Of a DNA stretch of 14,658 nt, positions 7,076-13,629 are shown in pieces. The DNA is from Bacteroidota bacterium. GTDB lineage: Bacteria > Bacteroidota > Bacteroidia > Bacteroidales > VadinHA17. How positions within the stretch are numbered: position 1 is the stretch's first letter; each line of letters starts with the position of its first letter. The notes below the pieces were generated by a model. It made no database searches and was not told the origin of the DNA. It saw only the letters and a program-made list of their open reading frames with translations. Location: NCBI GenBank assembly GCA_015222065.1, contig JADFUQ010000565.1:1-14658 (forward strand), written 5' to 3'. The translations under genes and the position numbers were made by a program.

Positions 7076-8626
7076 GTGAGCCAGGATCTGGTAATTAGTT
7101 ACTCTCCCTCTGAGATAAATAGCGTCCTTCTTGAGAATAAACGATTAGTTGAACTTAAGAAGGAAAAGACTAATCTTAAATTTTCAGTTGGTGATATTTA
7201 TCTTGGAAAAGTAAAAAAGATAATGCCCGGACTGAACGCCGCATTTGTTGATGTGGGGTATAGTAAGGATGCTTTCTTGCATTATCTGGACCTTGGTCCG
7301 CAGTTCCTGTCATTGAAAAAGTATCTCGATATTGCTATTAGTCGTAAAGGTAAAGTCCCATCGTTAAACAGGTTCAGAAGAGAACAGGATATTGATAAAT
7401 ATGGAAAAATCGGTGATGTACTGAAAGTTGATCAACCCATTATAGTTCAGATAACAAAAGAACCTATCTCAACAAAAGGACCCAGACTGTGTTCTGAAAT
7501 ATCTCTTGCAGGTCGTAATATTGTTCTTATGCCCTTTTCCGATAAGGTGTCTGTTTCTCAGAAACTGGAATTGCCCGAGGAAAAAAACCGGCTAAAAACC
7601 CTTCTGCAGAGTATTAAACCCAGGAATTATGGGGTGATAATAAGAACAGCTGCTCAGGGTAAAAAAGTGGCGCTTCTTGACTTAGAATTGCGTGACTTGG
7701 TTGTTAAATGGGAAAATGCTTTTTCTCAGCTTAACGTAGTTTCTTTCCCGAAATTGATGATAGTAGAACTTAACCGTACAGCTGCTCTTCTTCGGGATAA
7801 CCTGAATGTTAGTTTTTCCAGTATCAATATAAACGACTATTCTCTCTACAGGGAAGTAAAAGAATATATTAAATCTATTGCTCCTGAGAAAGAAAAGATC
7901 GTTAAATTTTATTTGGGTAAAACTCCTATTTTTGACCAGTTCGGAGTTACTAAGCAAATTAAAGCCCTTTTTGGTAAAACGGTTAATTTTAAAAACGGGG
8001 CTTATCTTATTATTGAACACACGGAAGCTTTACACGTTATTGATGTGAATAGCGGAAATCGTTCAAAATCCGGAAATGATCAGGAAGCAAATGCCCTGGA
8101 AGTTAACATGGCTGCTGCTAATGAGATATCAAGGCAGTTACGTCTGCGGGATATGGGTGGAATAATTGTTATTGACTTCATTGATATGCTTTCTGCCGGA
8201 AACAGGAACAAGCTGTTTGAGAAGATGAAAGAAGAAATGAAGGGTGACCGTGCGAAACATAATATCCTGCCGTTAACCAGATTCGGACTTATGCAGATCA
8301 CTCGTCAGCGTGTAAGACCTGAGATGAATATTACTATAACAGAGAAATGTCCTACATGCCAGGGTTCCGGTGAAATAACTCCTGCATTACTGTTTGCTGA
8401 AAAACTTGAGGATGAAATTGGTAATATTGTAAAAGATCTCAAGTTGTCAAAACTCACATTAAAAGTGCATCCTATTATTGCCGCTTATATAACTAAAGGT
8501 ATTTGGTCACTGCGTTTAAAGTGGCGAGTGAAATATAAGTGCAGAATACAAATAATAAAAGTGCAAGCCTATAATTTCCTGGAATATCACTTCTTCGACA
8601 AATTTAGTGACGAAATCACAAAGTAA
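7076..8626 (+). CDS. rng: Ribonuclease G / RNase E family endoribonuclease
   Basis: This is a 516-aa Mg-dependent endoribonuclease acting in rRNA maturation and mRNA decay. The S1-type RNA-binding domain spans about residues 35-130 (GDIYLGKVKKIMPGLNAAFV) and carries the lengthened loop typical of Bacteroidota members (around 85-115, YLDIAISRKGKVPSL). The DNase I-like catalytic part has IDVNSGNRS with Asp323 and IIVIDFIDM with Asp367, and the Zn-link CPTC lies at 425-428. The length fits RNase G: there is no long degradosome scaffold as in RNase E. GTG at 7076 is chosen because AGG of TTGAGG lies 6 nt upstream and the protein begins MSQDLVISY. The last 40 residues are complete, with no visible truncation. 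Confidence 0.95.
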   Translation: MSQDLVISYSPSEINSVLLENKRLVELKKEKTNLKFSVGDIYLGKVKKIMPGLNAAFVDVGYSKDAFLHYLDLGPQFLSLKKYLDIAISRKGKVPSLNRFRREQDIDKYGKIGDVLKVDQPIIVQITKEPISTKGPRLCSEISLAGRNIVLMPFSDKVSVSQKLELPEEKNRLKTLLQSIKPRNYGVIIRTAAQGKKVALLDLELRDLVVKWENAFSQLNVVSFPKLMIVELNRTAALLRDNLNVSFSSININDYSLYREVKEYIKSIAPEKEKIVKFYLGKTPIFDQFGVTKQIKALFGKTVNFKNGAYLIIEHTEALHVIDVNSGNRSKSGNDQEANALEVNMAAANEISRQLRLRDMGGIIVIDFIDMLSAGNRNKLFEKMKEEMKGDRAKHNILPLTRFGLMQITRQRVRPEMNITITEKCPTCQGSGEITPALLFAEKLEDEIGNIVKDLKLSKLTLKVHPIIAAYITKGIWSLRLKWRVKYKCRIQIIKVQAYNFLEYHFFDKFSDEITK

Positions 8627-8739
8627 ATCCAACATCAAAAAGATTCTTTTATATTTATAACTAAAGAACCGTGTTAGTAATAAATGGCTATCAATAAAAT
8701 AGTGTCTGTCCAAAACGTCAAACAAATTTTGAATTAAAG

Positions 8740-8945
8740 AACCCCCGTACGGTCATGCTTCCCTACGGGGCAGGCAAATGGTAAATAACAAATCTCAAAA
8801 AACAAATAATATCCAAATATCAATTACCAAACCTGCCCGCCGTACCAAAGGCACTTTTTGGGCAGGCGGGTGACCGAAACTGTTTTGATCATTGAGTTTT
8901 TGAATATTGTAATTTATTTGCAATTTGGTGCTTGTCATTTGTGAT
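8740..8945. repeat. Layered palindromic intergenic element upstream of dsbD
   Basis: The 387-bp gap between rng and dsbD has no gene. It contains a hairpin CCCCGTA (8743-8749) / TACGGGG (8764-8770), and a second one CCTGCCC (8832-8838) / GGGCAGG (8860-8866). A/T-rich arms at about 8776-8831 and 8884-8945 are imperfect inverted copies of each other (CAAAT/CAAA-rich on one strand). A further GGGCAGG at 8768-8774 could pair with 8832-8838 instead. The make-up recalls the REP-like spacers common in Bacteroidota genomes. No T-run makes either hairpin a convincing terminator. Confidence 0.55.
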
Positions 8946-9013
8946 TTTTACTATATTACTTAAACTTTCGGACTTTATAGACGGGCACTAAATAGTTGCA
9001 AATATTTTAACAG

Positions 9014-11005
9014 ATGATGAAAAAAACACATATCATAACACTTATTTTAATTTTACTTTTAAGTACAAATGCTTTGTTTTCACAGATTCTCGATCCGGTT
9101 AGTTGGGAGTTTGTTTATAACAAAACAGGAAAAATGCAGTATGAATTGGTTTTTACTGCTAAAATTGAGAACAGGTGGCATTTGTATTCGCAGGATATAC
9201 CTGACGGAGGACCGATACCTACTTCTTTCAGCATAAACGAATCAGATAATTTTGAGTTGGTTGGAAATGTGGAAGAGATATCTGAAGCAGAGGAGAAATA
9301 TGATTCCAGTTTTGATATGAACCTTAAGCTCTTTAGTGATAAAGCAGTTTTTATTCAAAAGGTTAAACTAATCTCAGACGGACCTGTTACTATCTCAGGA
9401 AGCGTTGAATATATGAGTTGCGATGATCAAAGATGTCTGCCTCCCAAAGATGAAGAGTTTGAATTTGTACTTGAACCAAACGATGCGTCCCGGGCTAAAA
9501 CTATTATTGACTCTTCTGAGACCAAATCAACAGGTAACAGATCATCACTTTTAGGTTTTTTCTTTCTGTCAATACTTGCAGGTTTTGCCGGTATTCTTAC
9601 TCCTTGTGTATTTCCGATGATACCAATGACGGTTGCCTTTTTTAGCCGTGGAGATATCAGCCGGGGTAAATCACTTGCCCAGGCAATTATTTTCGGACTT
9701 TCAATTATTATTATCTATACATCAATAGGTCTCATTGTATCGCTTACCAGCGCGGGGGCTGATTTTGCCGGTAATATTAGTACACACTGGATCCCCAACC
9801 TGATATTCTTTCTGCTTTTTATAACATTCGCGGCTTCGTTCTTCGGAATGTTTGAACTGATTTTACCTAACAAATTATTAAACAAGGCAGATAAACAAGC
9901 CGACAAGGGAGGGCTTATAGCTGCATTCTTTATGGGACTTACTACTGTTCTGGTATCATTTTCCTGTACCGGTCCTATTGTGGGTGCTCTTTTGGTGGAA
10001 GCAGCAGGTGGCGAGGTTATTGAACCTGCCATGGGAATGTTCGGATTCTCATTAGCATTTGCCTTACCTTTTACCCTTTTTGCTATTTTTCCATCATGGA
10101 TAAACAGTTTGCCAAAATCAGGTGGCTGGCTTAATTCTGTTAAAGTTGTACTTGGATTTATTGTGCTCGCTTTTAGTTTTAAATTTATCTCAACTATCGA
10201 TCAGGGTTACCATCTGGGTATTATGAGCAGAGATATTTATATTGCACTCTGGATAGTGATTTTCAGTTTAATGGGATTCTATTTACTTGGGAAAATAAAA
10301 TTTGCCCATGATAGTGATGTCCCATACCTAAGTGTGCCGAGACTGGTTTTGGTTCTGGTTACTTTTACTTTTGTGGTTTATCTGATCCCTGGATTATTTG
10401 GTGCACAACTAAAACCTATTTCCGGTTTATTGCCTCCGAAGGAAGCACAGGAATTTGATGTTTCATCAACTGCTTTTCAGATTTTACTATCTCCTGTTAC
10501 ACTTGGTGCCAATGAAACAGATATATTATGTGACGATCCGAAATATGCTGATTTCCTGCGTCTGCCATACGGATTAACAGGATATTTTGATTACCGGCAG
10601 GGTCTTGCATGTGCAAAAGCATTAAACAAACCGGTGCTACTGGATTTCAATGGTCATGCCTGTAGCAATTGTAAAGAGATGGAAGCTAAAGTATGGTCTG
10701 ATCCTGATGTGCTGAAAAGATTGAAAGAGAATTTTGTTATTGTTGCTCTTTATGTTGACGACCGGACAAAGTTGCCTGAGGATGAATGGATTACTTCCGG
10801 ATACGACGGAAAGATAAAAAAGACCATTGGTAAAAAGAATGCCGATTTTCAAATTTCCAGGTTCAGGATAAATACACAACCCTACTACGTTATTCTTGAT
10901 TTTGATGGGAATGTACTAATCCCTCCAATGTTTTATAATTTGAATACCAGGGAATATATTGATTTTCTGGATGCCGGTTTGAAGAAGTTTGAAGAGGGGT
11001 CTTAA
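9014..11005 (+). CDS. dsbD: Thiol:disulfide interchange protein DsbD (protein-disulfide reductase)
   Basis: This 663-aa inner-membrane protein carries electrons from cytoplasmic thioredoxin to periplasmic thiol proteins. A signal peptide covers residues 1-24. The periplasmic N-terminal DsbD-alpha domain (about 28-155) has the redox pair Cys136/Cys141 in SCDDQRC. The membrane domain (about 178-470, around eight or nine helices) carries LTPCVFPMIPMTV with Cys198 and SFSCTGPIVGA with Cys318, the pair that shuttles electrons across the membrane. The C-terminal thioredoxin-like domain has CSNC at 550-553 in NGHACSNCKEME. All six redox cysteines are present, so the protein should be functional. It stands alone, between the palindromic element and the repeat-rich region. 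MM at the start allows residue 1 or 2. Confidence 0.95.
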   Translation: MMKKTHIITLILILLLSTNALFSQILDPVSWEFVYNKTGKMQYELVFTAKIENRWHLYSQDIPDGGPIPTSFSINESDNFELVGNVEEISEAEEKYDSSFDMNLKLFSDKAVFIQKVKLISDGPVTISGSVEYMSCDDQRCLPPKDEEFEFVLEPNDASRAKTIIDSSETKSTGNRSSLLGFFFLSILAGFAGILTPCVFPMIPMTVAFFSRGDISRGKSLAQAIIFGLSIIIIYTSIGLIVSLTSAGADFAGNISTHWIPNLIFFLLFITFAASFFGMFELILPNKLLNKADKQADKGGLIAAFFMGLTTVLVSFSCTGPIVGALLVEAAGGEVIEPAMGMFGFSLAFALPFTLFAIFPSWINSLPKSGGWLNSVKVVLGFIVLAFSFKFISTIDQGYHLGIMSRDIYIALWIVIFSLMGFYLLGKIKFAHDSDVPYLSVPRLVLVLVTFTFVVYLIPGLFGAQLKPISGLLPPKEAQEFDVSSTAFQILLSPVTLGANETDILCDDPKYADFLRLPYGLTGYFDYRQGLACAKALNKPVLLDFNGHACSNCKEMEAKVWSDPDVLKRLKENFVIVALYVDDRTKLPEDEWITSGYDGKIKKTIGKKNADFQISRFRINTQPYYVILDFDGNVLIPPMFYNLNTREYIDFLDAGLKKFEEGS

Positions 11006-11063
11006 GCGAAAAGTGATTTCCTAAAACAAAAATTATTACCTGTTTTTCTAATTACTACAATCT

Positions 11064-11089
11064 GTTACGTGTTACGAGTTACGGGTTCG
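11064..11089. repeat. Tandem heptads GTTACGN
   Basis: GTTACGT, GTTACGA and GTTACGG stand head to tail at 11064-11084, followed by a degenerate GTTCG. There are three and a half units with no spacers, so this is not a CRISPR array. It lies 59 bp after the dsbD stop. Confidence 0.7.
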
Positions 11090-11249
11090 TTACCATAGGT
11101 ATTCATATTTTTCTTCACTTCATCTTTCAACCACCGTGAAATATGCTCCTTCCCTAGTGAAATATTTTCGTACCTCAAATTTTACAGGGCAAGCGTCACA
11201 TTTCATGTGGCAGGCAATCATCCTTCATTCTTCTAAGGGGTTCAAGGTT

Positions 11250-11269
11250 GGAGACTGTCATGTGTCTCC
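11250..11269 (+). terminator. Possible weak terminator hairpin
   Basis: GGAGAC and GTCTCC form a perfect 6-bp stem with an 8-nt loop, followed on the + strand by CTTTT. It is 245 bp past the dsbD stop; the T-run is short, so it may instead be part of a repeat. Confidence 0.3.
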
Positions 11270-11272
11270 TTT

Positions 11273-11432
11273 TAAGCATAATAAGTATATGGATTTTGCG
11301 AACGTAGTGAAGCAATCTCTCCAGGCTTTTCGTAAAGTTCATGACAGTTAATTTCTTTGGCATTCCGGTTGTTCTTGGGAGATTGCTTCGTCGTTTCACT
11401 CCTCGCAAAATCCTTTTTCACCCTTTAAAATC
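11273..11432. repeat. Dispersed intergenic repeat, copy 2, inverted relative to copy 1
   Basis: The core 11291-11413 is the reverse complement of 21-143 at about 86% identity with no gaps. It is bounded by GGATTTTGCGAACG on the left and CCTCGCAAAATCC on the right, again inverted ends. Similarity extends about 19 bp past the right end and about 15 bp past the left end, then stops. Differences include several in the ends and are spread evenly, as expected for two separate old copies of a family rather than a recent duplication. Confidence 0.75.
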
Positions 11433-11545
11433 CGGTTAAAACTGCGTTCTTCGGGACAAAGGATATTCTCTTTTTTTTATGCCTTAATTACGAAATTATT
11501 TGTAACTTGTAGAATTCTGAATTCTTATTGGTTAAACCCTATGTA

Positions 11546-11986
11546 ATGAAAAAACTAATTTTAATAGTCAGCATTATGTTGCTTACAACAGTAACGGTAA
11601 TTGCACAAAAATGGATTGTTAAAAGTTACCTTGATGATTTTGGTGATCCAACAAATAATATTTATGTAACCCAACTTGTTACGGGATCATATATGGGTAA
11701 GGTAAGGGTTGTTATTGATATAGACTTACCGATTTCTCTTCAAAAATATTTTGGCGTACAAGTATTTAATCTCTATGGTAAACTCGATTTTTTGAATATA
11801 CCACGCAATGTGGGGCCGGATCCTCATGAGGGTAGCCTTTATTTTAGATATAAGGTTCATGGAAAAGAGCATTCGTTAGTAATTAATAATTTTGATTTTT
11901 TCAATTGTACTTTTTATATTCCTAGATCTGCACTGGCTCATGCTTTGTTAGATAGCAGTAAACCAATAAAATATATTATTACTTAA
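11546..11986 (+). CDS. Small secreted protein of unknown function
   Basis: This is a 146-aa protein. ATG at 11546 is chosen because it gives a textbook signal peptide (MKKLILIVSIMLLTTVTVIA, likely cut before QKW at 21-23); an upstream TTG at 11528 would put six polar or bulky residues in front of it. The mature part (about 126 aa) is rich in alternating hydrophobic residues and looks beta-sheet-like. The motif KSYLDDFGDPTNNIYVT near residues 26-42 resembles, from memory, a scattered family of uncharacterised exported proteins with a D(D/E)FGDPTG motif; this is not certain. There is no lipobox. It is the first of a loose series of + strand frames with decayed neighbours. Confidence 0.65.
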   Translation: MKKLILIVSIMLLTTVTVIAQKWIVKSYLDDFGDPTNNIYVTQLVTGSYMGKVRVVIDIDLPISLQKYFGVQVFNLYGKLDFLNIPRNVGPDPHEGSLYFRYKVHGKEHSLVINNFDFFNCTFYIPRSALAHALLDSSKPIKYIIT

Positions 11987-11995
11987 AAAGAATAC

Positions 11996-12130
11996 ATGTG
12001 GCATAAAATTAAAAAGGATAAAAATGGTAAAGAGACTTATAAAGGAGTGGGAGAACCACACTATTCCAATCTCCTTCACTTTACATTATATCCAGCCAAT
12101 TTTAAAGAAATATATTACAGAAAAAAGTAA
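11996..12130 (+). CDS. Possible 44-aa peptide or gene fragment
   Basis: The frame begins MWHKIKKDKNGKETYKGVGE and ends FKEIYYRKK, 9 bp after the secreted-protein gene and on the same strand. It has no signal peptide, domain or recognised relative. The tail PHYSNLLHFTLYPANFKEIY looks protein-like rather than random, which could mean a remnant of a larger gene. Codon use is A/T-rich like its neighbours. It may not be translated. Confidence 0.3.
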   Translation: MWHKIKKDKNGKETYKGVGEPHYSNLLHFTLYPANFKEIYYRKK

Positions 12131-12213
12131 GTGTACAAAATTAGAATATTGATCAGGCTTATTATTTATTAATGTTATAATTAGAATCTGAATAGAATAA
12201 AATCTTTACAATC

Positions 12214-12300
12214 ATGAAAAAAATATTTTACTCAATCATTGTATTAATGTTAAGTGTAACTGTTTTTGCAAAAACCTCGCAAAGTTTCAAGGCAAGTTAA
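12214..12300 (+). pseudogene. Orphan signal peptide (28-aa frame), probable gene remnant
   Basis: The frame reads MKKIFYSIIVLMLSVTVFAK followed by TSQSFKAS and a TAA. It is a complete export signal (basic start, hydrophobic core, VFA|K cleavage site) with almost no mature protein. It ends 5 bp before the next gene, which is in another frame and has no signal of its own. The simplest reading is the 5' end of a secreted-protein gene whose body was deleted; a tiny coupled leader peptide is the alternative. Confidence 0.4.
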
Positions 12301-12305
12301 AATAA

Positions 12306-13079
12306 ATGAATATGAAATTACAAGGAGCAGTAATATTGATAGGGTCACTTTACTGGGAAGATCCGGATAACTGTATCCAACTGAAAGACCCAAAAATTTT
12401 AGCTTCCAAAAGAAAGAATTGGCGAGATGAAAAATTGGATATGAATAATAGGGACCTAATAAGTTTACCTATTAGATATGGACGAAAATCTACTTCCAGA
12501 TACTGTACATATACAATGACTTTTTCAAATTCAGTTGAAAAAAATGGACATGGATACGTTGTTCCATATTTTGAGAAAATCAATGTTAAAGACAATTTCA
12601 ACCAACTTTACTACCAAGCTATAGAATTGGCTAAAGTTGAAGGGATATGTAAATCCGGAGAAAATACACTTGTAAAAAAGTGGGGAAGCGTTGGTCTTAT
12701 GTTAAGTAAAAGATTTATCGAAAATTTGCAAGATAGGCCATCTGATTTGCTTGAGTTCTGAAAGTCACACTATTCACAATTAGAAGTAGATAAATATAGA
12801 ATTAATGAATCAGAAGAAGTTTCAATTGACAAAGATGGGATTTTAAATTTTGAAATAATATCCAAGAATGATGATATTGATTATTTCCTAGCAACTCCCA
12901 TTTCTCCTAATGTTAAATCGTATCCTGATGGGGCACACATAGCAAAAGCAATGAATGAAACAAGAGAAAATTATTACGGGTATTTTGTGGAAAATTATAA
13001 TAATGGTATAAAAACAAAGGATGATTTTGAAATCATTAAATATTTACCTGAAAAAATTAAAGCCAGCCTACAATCGTAG
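12306..13079 (+). pseudogene. Gene of unknown function interrupted by an in-frame TGA
   Basis: The frame runs 151 codons from ATG 12306 (or 12312), meets TGA at 12759-12761 in DLLEF*KSHYSQLE, then stays open in the same frame for another 105 codons to TAG at 13077-13079. Both halves look like real protein. The first has LQGAVILIGSLYWEDPDN, WRDEKL, LPIRYGRKS and TYTMTFSNSVEKNGHGYVVP; the second has IDYFLATPISPNV and MNETRENYYGYFVENYNNG. Together they would give about 257 aa with no signal peptide, so cytoplasmic. The TGA may replace TGG (Trp) by one base change. The family is not recognised. It may be a recent pseudogene, a sequencing error, or two separate proteins. Confidence 0.6.
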
Positions 13080-13089
13080 GCAGTTGACC

Positions 13090-13203
13090 TCAGAATAACC
13101 AAATCCAGTGCGCCTCTTCGCCATACACTTCCTGTTTTCCGCACTTAAAATTTCGGGTTTTGTAATAGTTTGTATTTCTATCTTCAGGTTTTTTACGTGG
13201 CAT
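13090..13203 (-). CDS. Possible 37-aa reading frame or gene remnant
   Basis: On the minus strand the frame begins MPRKKPEDRNTNYYKTRNFK and ends EEAHWIWLF before TGA. It converges with the interrupted gene, with stops 10 bp apart. The basic, aromatic composition looks protein-like, but no family is recognised and no promoter box was found upstream. It may be the N-terminal scrap of a longer gene. Confidence 0.25.
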   Translation of the reverse strand: MPRKKPEDRNTNYYKTRNFKCGKQEVYGEEAHWIWLF

Positions 13204-13297
13204 AGTTTAAAATTTAATTACGTTATTATTTTTACGAAGTTCTATTGAACCGAAAAAATATTTCCATTTGTCAGTTTTTCTAAAAAGCTGTTTTTTC

Positions 13298-13393
13298 AGC
13301 GGTCTGATCGGTTTTAATTACTTCAGCATTCTGTTTCTACTTATCTATGGGATTTCATATGAACTATATCTTTTTCCCACCGGTCTGACCGCT
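13298..13393. repeat. Pair of 15-bp near-palindromic sites in inverted order
   Basis: AGCGGTCTGATCGGT (13298-13312) and ACCGGTCTGACCGCT (13379-13393) match in 13 of 15 positions when one is reverse-complemented, and in 12 of 15 directly, because each is itself semi-palindromic. They are 66 bp apart. Such a layout could be a paired regulator site or the ends of a small element. No regulator gene is adjacent. Confidence 0.4.
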
Positions 13394-13581
13394 TATTGTA
13401 AACTAACGTGAGTTCGATATAAATAGAAACCGTTAAAATGGTTACCGGTTTATTGGATGGTAGTGTAATACCTACTGTTCAAACTTTGGGTTTAAAGGCA
13501 AAAAGTAATTTTCCAAACACATGTCATACCCGCCTGGCGGTTTTCTATACCTGTCATTTGTACTATATAAATCCAAACGCT

Positions 13582-13619
13582 AACCTGCTCACTGAAGCGA
13601 AACGAAAGCGGGTCAGGTT
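13582..13619 (-). terminator. Possible hairpin after the dehydrogenase gene
   Basis: AACCTG (13582-13587) pairs with CAGGTT (13614-13619), with a weaker inner stem rich in CGAAA/TTTCG. It begins 11 bp past the stop of the minus-strand gene. No T-run follows on that strand, so it may be a Rho-independent terminator of poor quality or a REP-like palindrome. Confidence 0.35.
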
Positions 13620-13629
13620 GAGTGATTTG

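Larger units (their letters stand above)
11006..11290. other. Non-coding spacer with hairpins after dsbD
   Basis: No convincing gene lies here. Besides the GTTACGN heptads there are two clean hairpins: CACAT/ATGTG at 11197-11209 (loop TTC), and GGAGAC/GTCTCC at 11250-11269 followed by CTTTT. The short frames across 11136-11408 on both strands run into the dispersed repeat and look accidental. The stretch 11110-11280 may be part of a larger repeat family adjoining repeat copy 2; the flank of copy 1 does not share it. Confidence 0.45.
13204..13629. other. Intergenic region with palindromes, no convincing gene
   Basis: The 426 bp hold no supported gene; the + strand frame starting at 13438 runs antisense into the dehydrogenase gene and is discounted. 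Visible structure: the CGGTCTGA(T/C)CG site pair (13298-13312 and 13379-13393), a GGTAACCATTTTAAC-type imperfect palindrome near 13427-13453, a CCGCC/GGCGG palindrome at 13530-13540 between two TGTCAT copies, and a hairpin at 13582-13619. Confidence 0.5.

Noticed and set aside
7682..8020. 112-aa minus-strand frame inside rng
   Set aside because: It lies fully antisense to conserved RNase G coding sequence; it is a shadow frame.
8627..9013. tRNA or riboswitch in the rng-dsbD gap
   Set aside because: No cloverleaf, T-loop GTTCGA-type motif or known riboswitch core was seen; the structure there is palindromic and repeat-like.
9715..10032. 105-aa minus-strand frame inside dsbD
   Set aside because: It is antisense to the conserved DsbD membrane domain and has no recognisable domain.
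11064..11089. CRISPR-like array
   Set aside because: Units are 7 bp with no spacers between them, and no cas gene is present.
11136..11408. Overlapping frames of about 70 aa on both strands
   Set aside because: Both run through the dispersed repeat and its hairpins, have no recognisable domain, and cover each other; their openness is better explained by the repeat sequence.
12759..12761. TGA read as tryptophan (altered genetic code) or selenocysteine
   Set aside because: The conserved genes of the window contain TGG tryptophans and no internal TGA over several thousand codons, so there is no sign of code 4. No selenoprotein family or SECIS-like hairpin was recognised after the TGA. A nonsense mutation or error is simpler.
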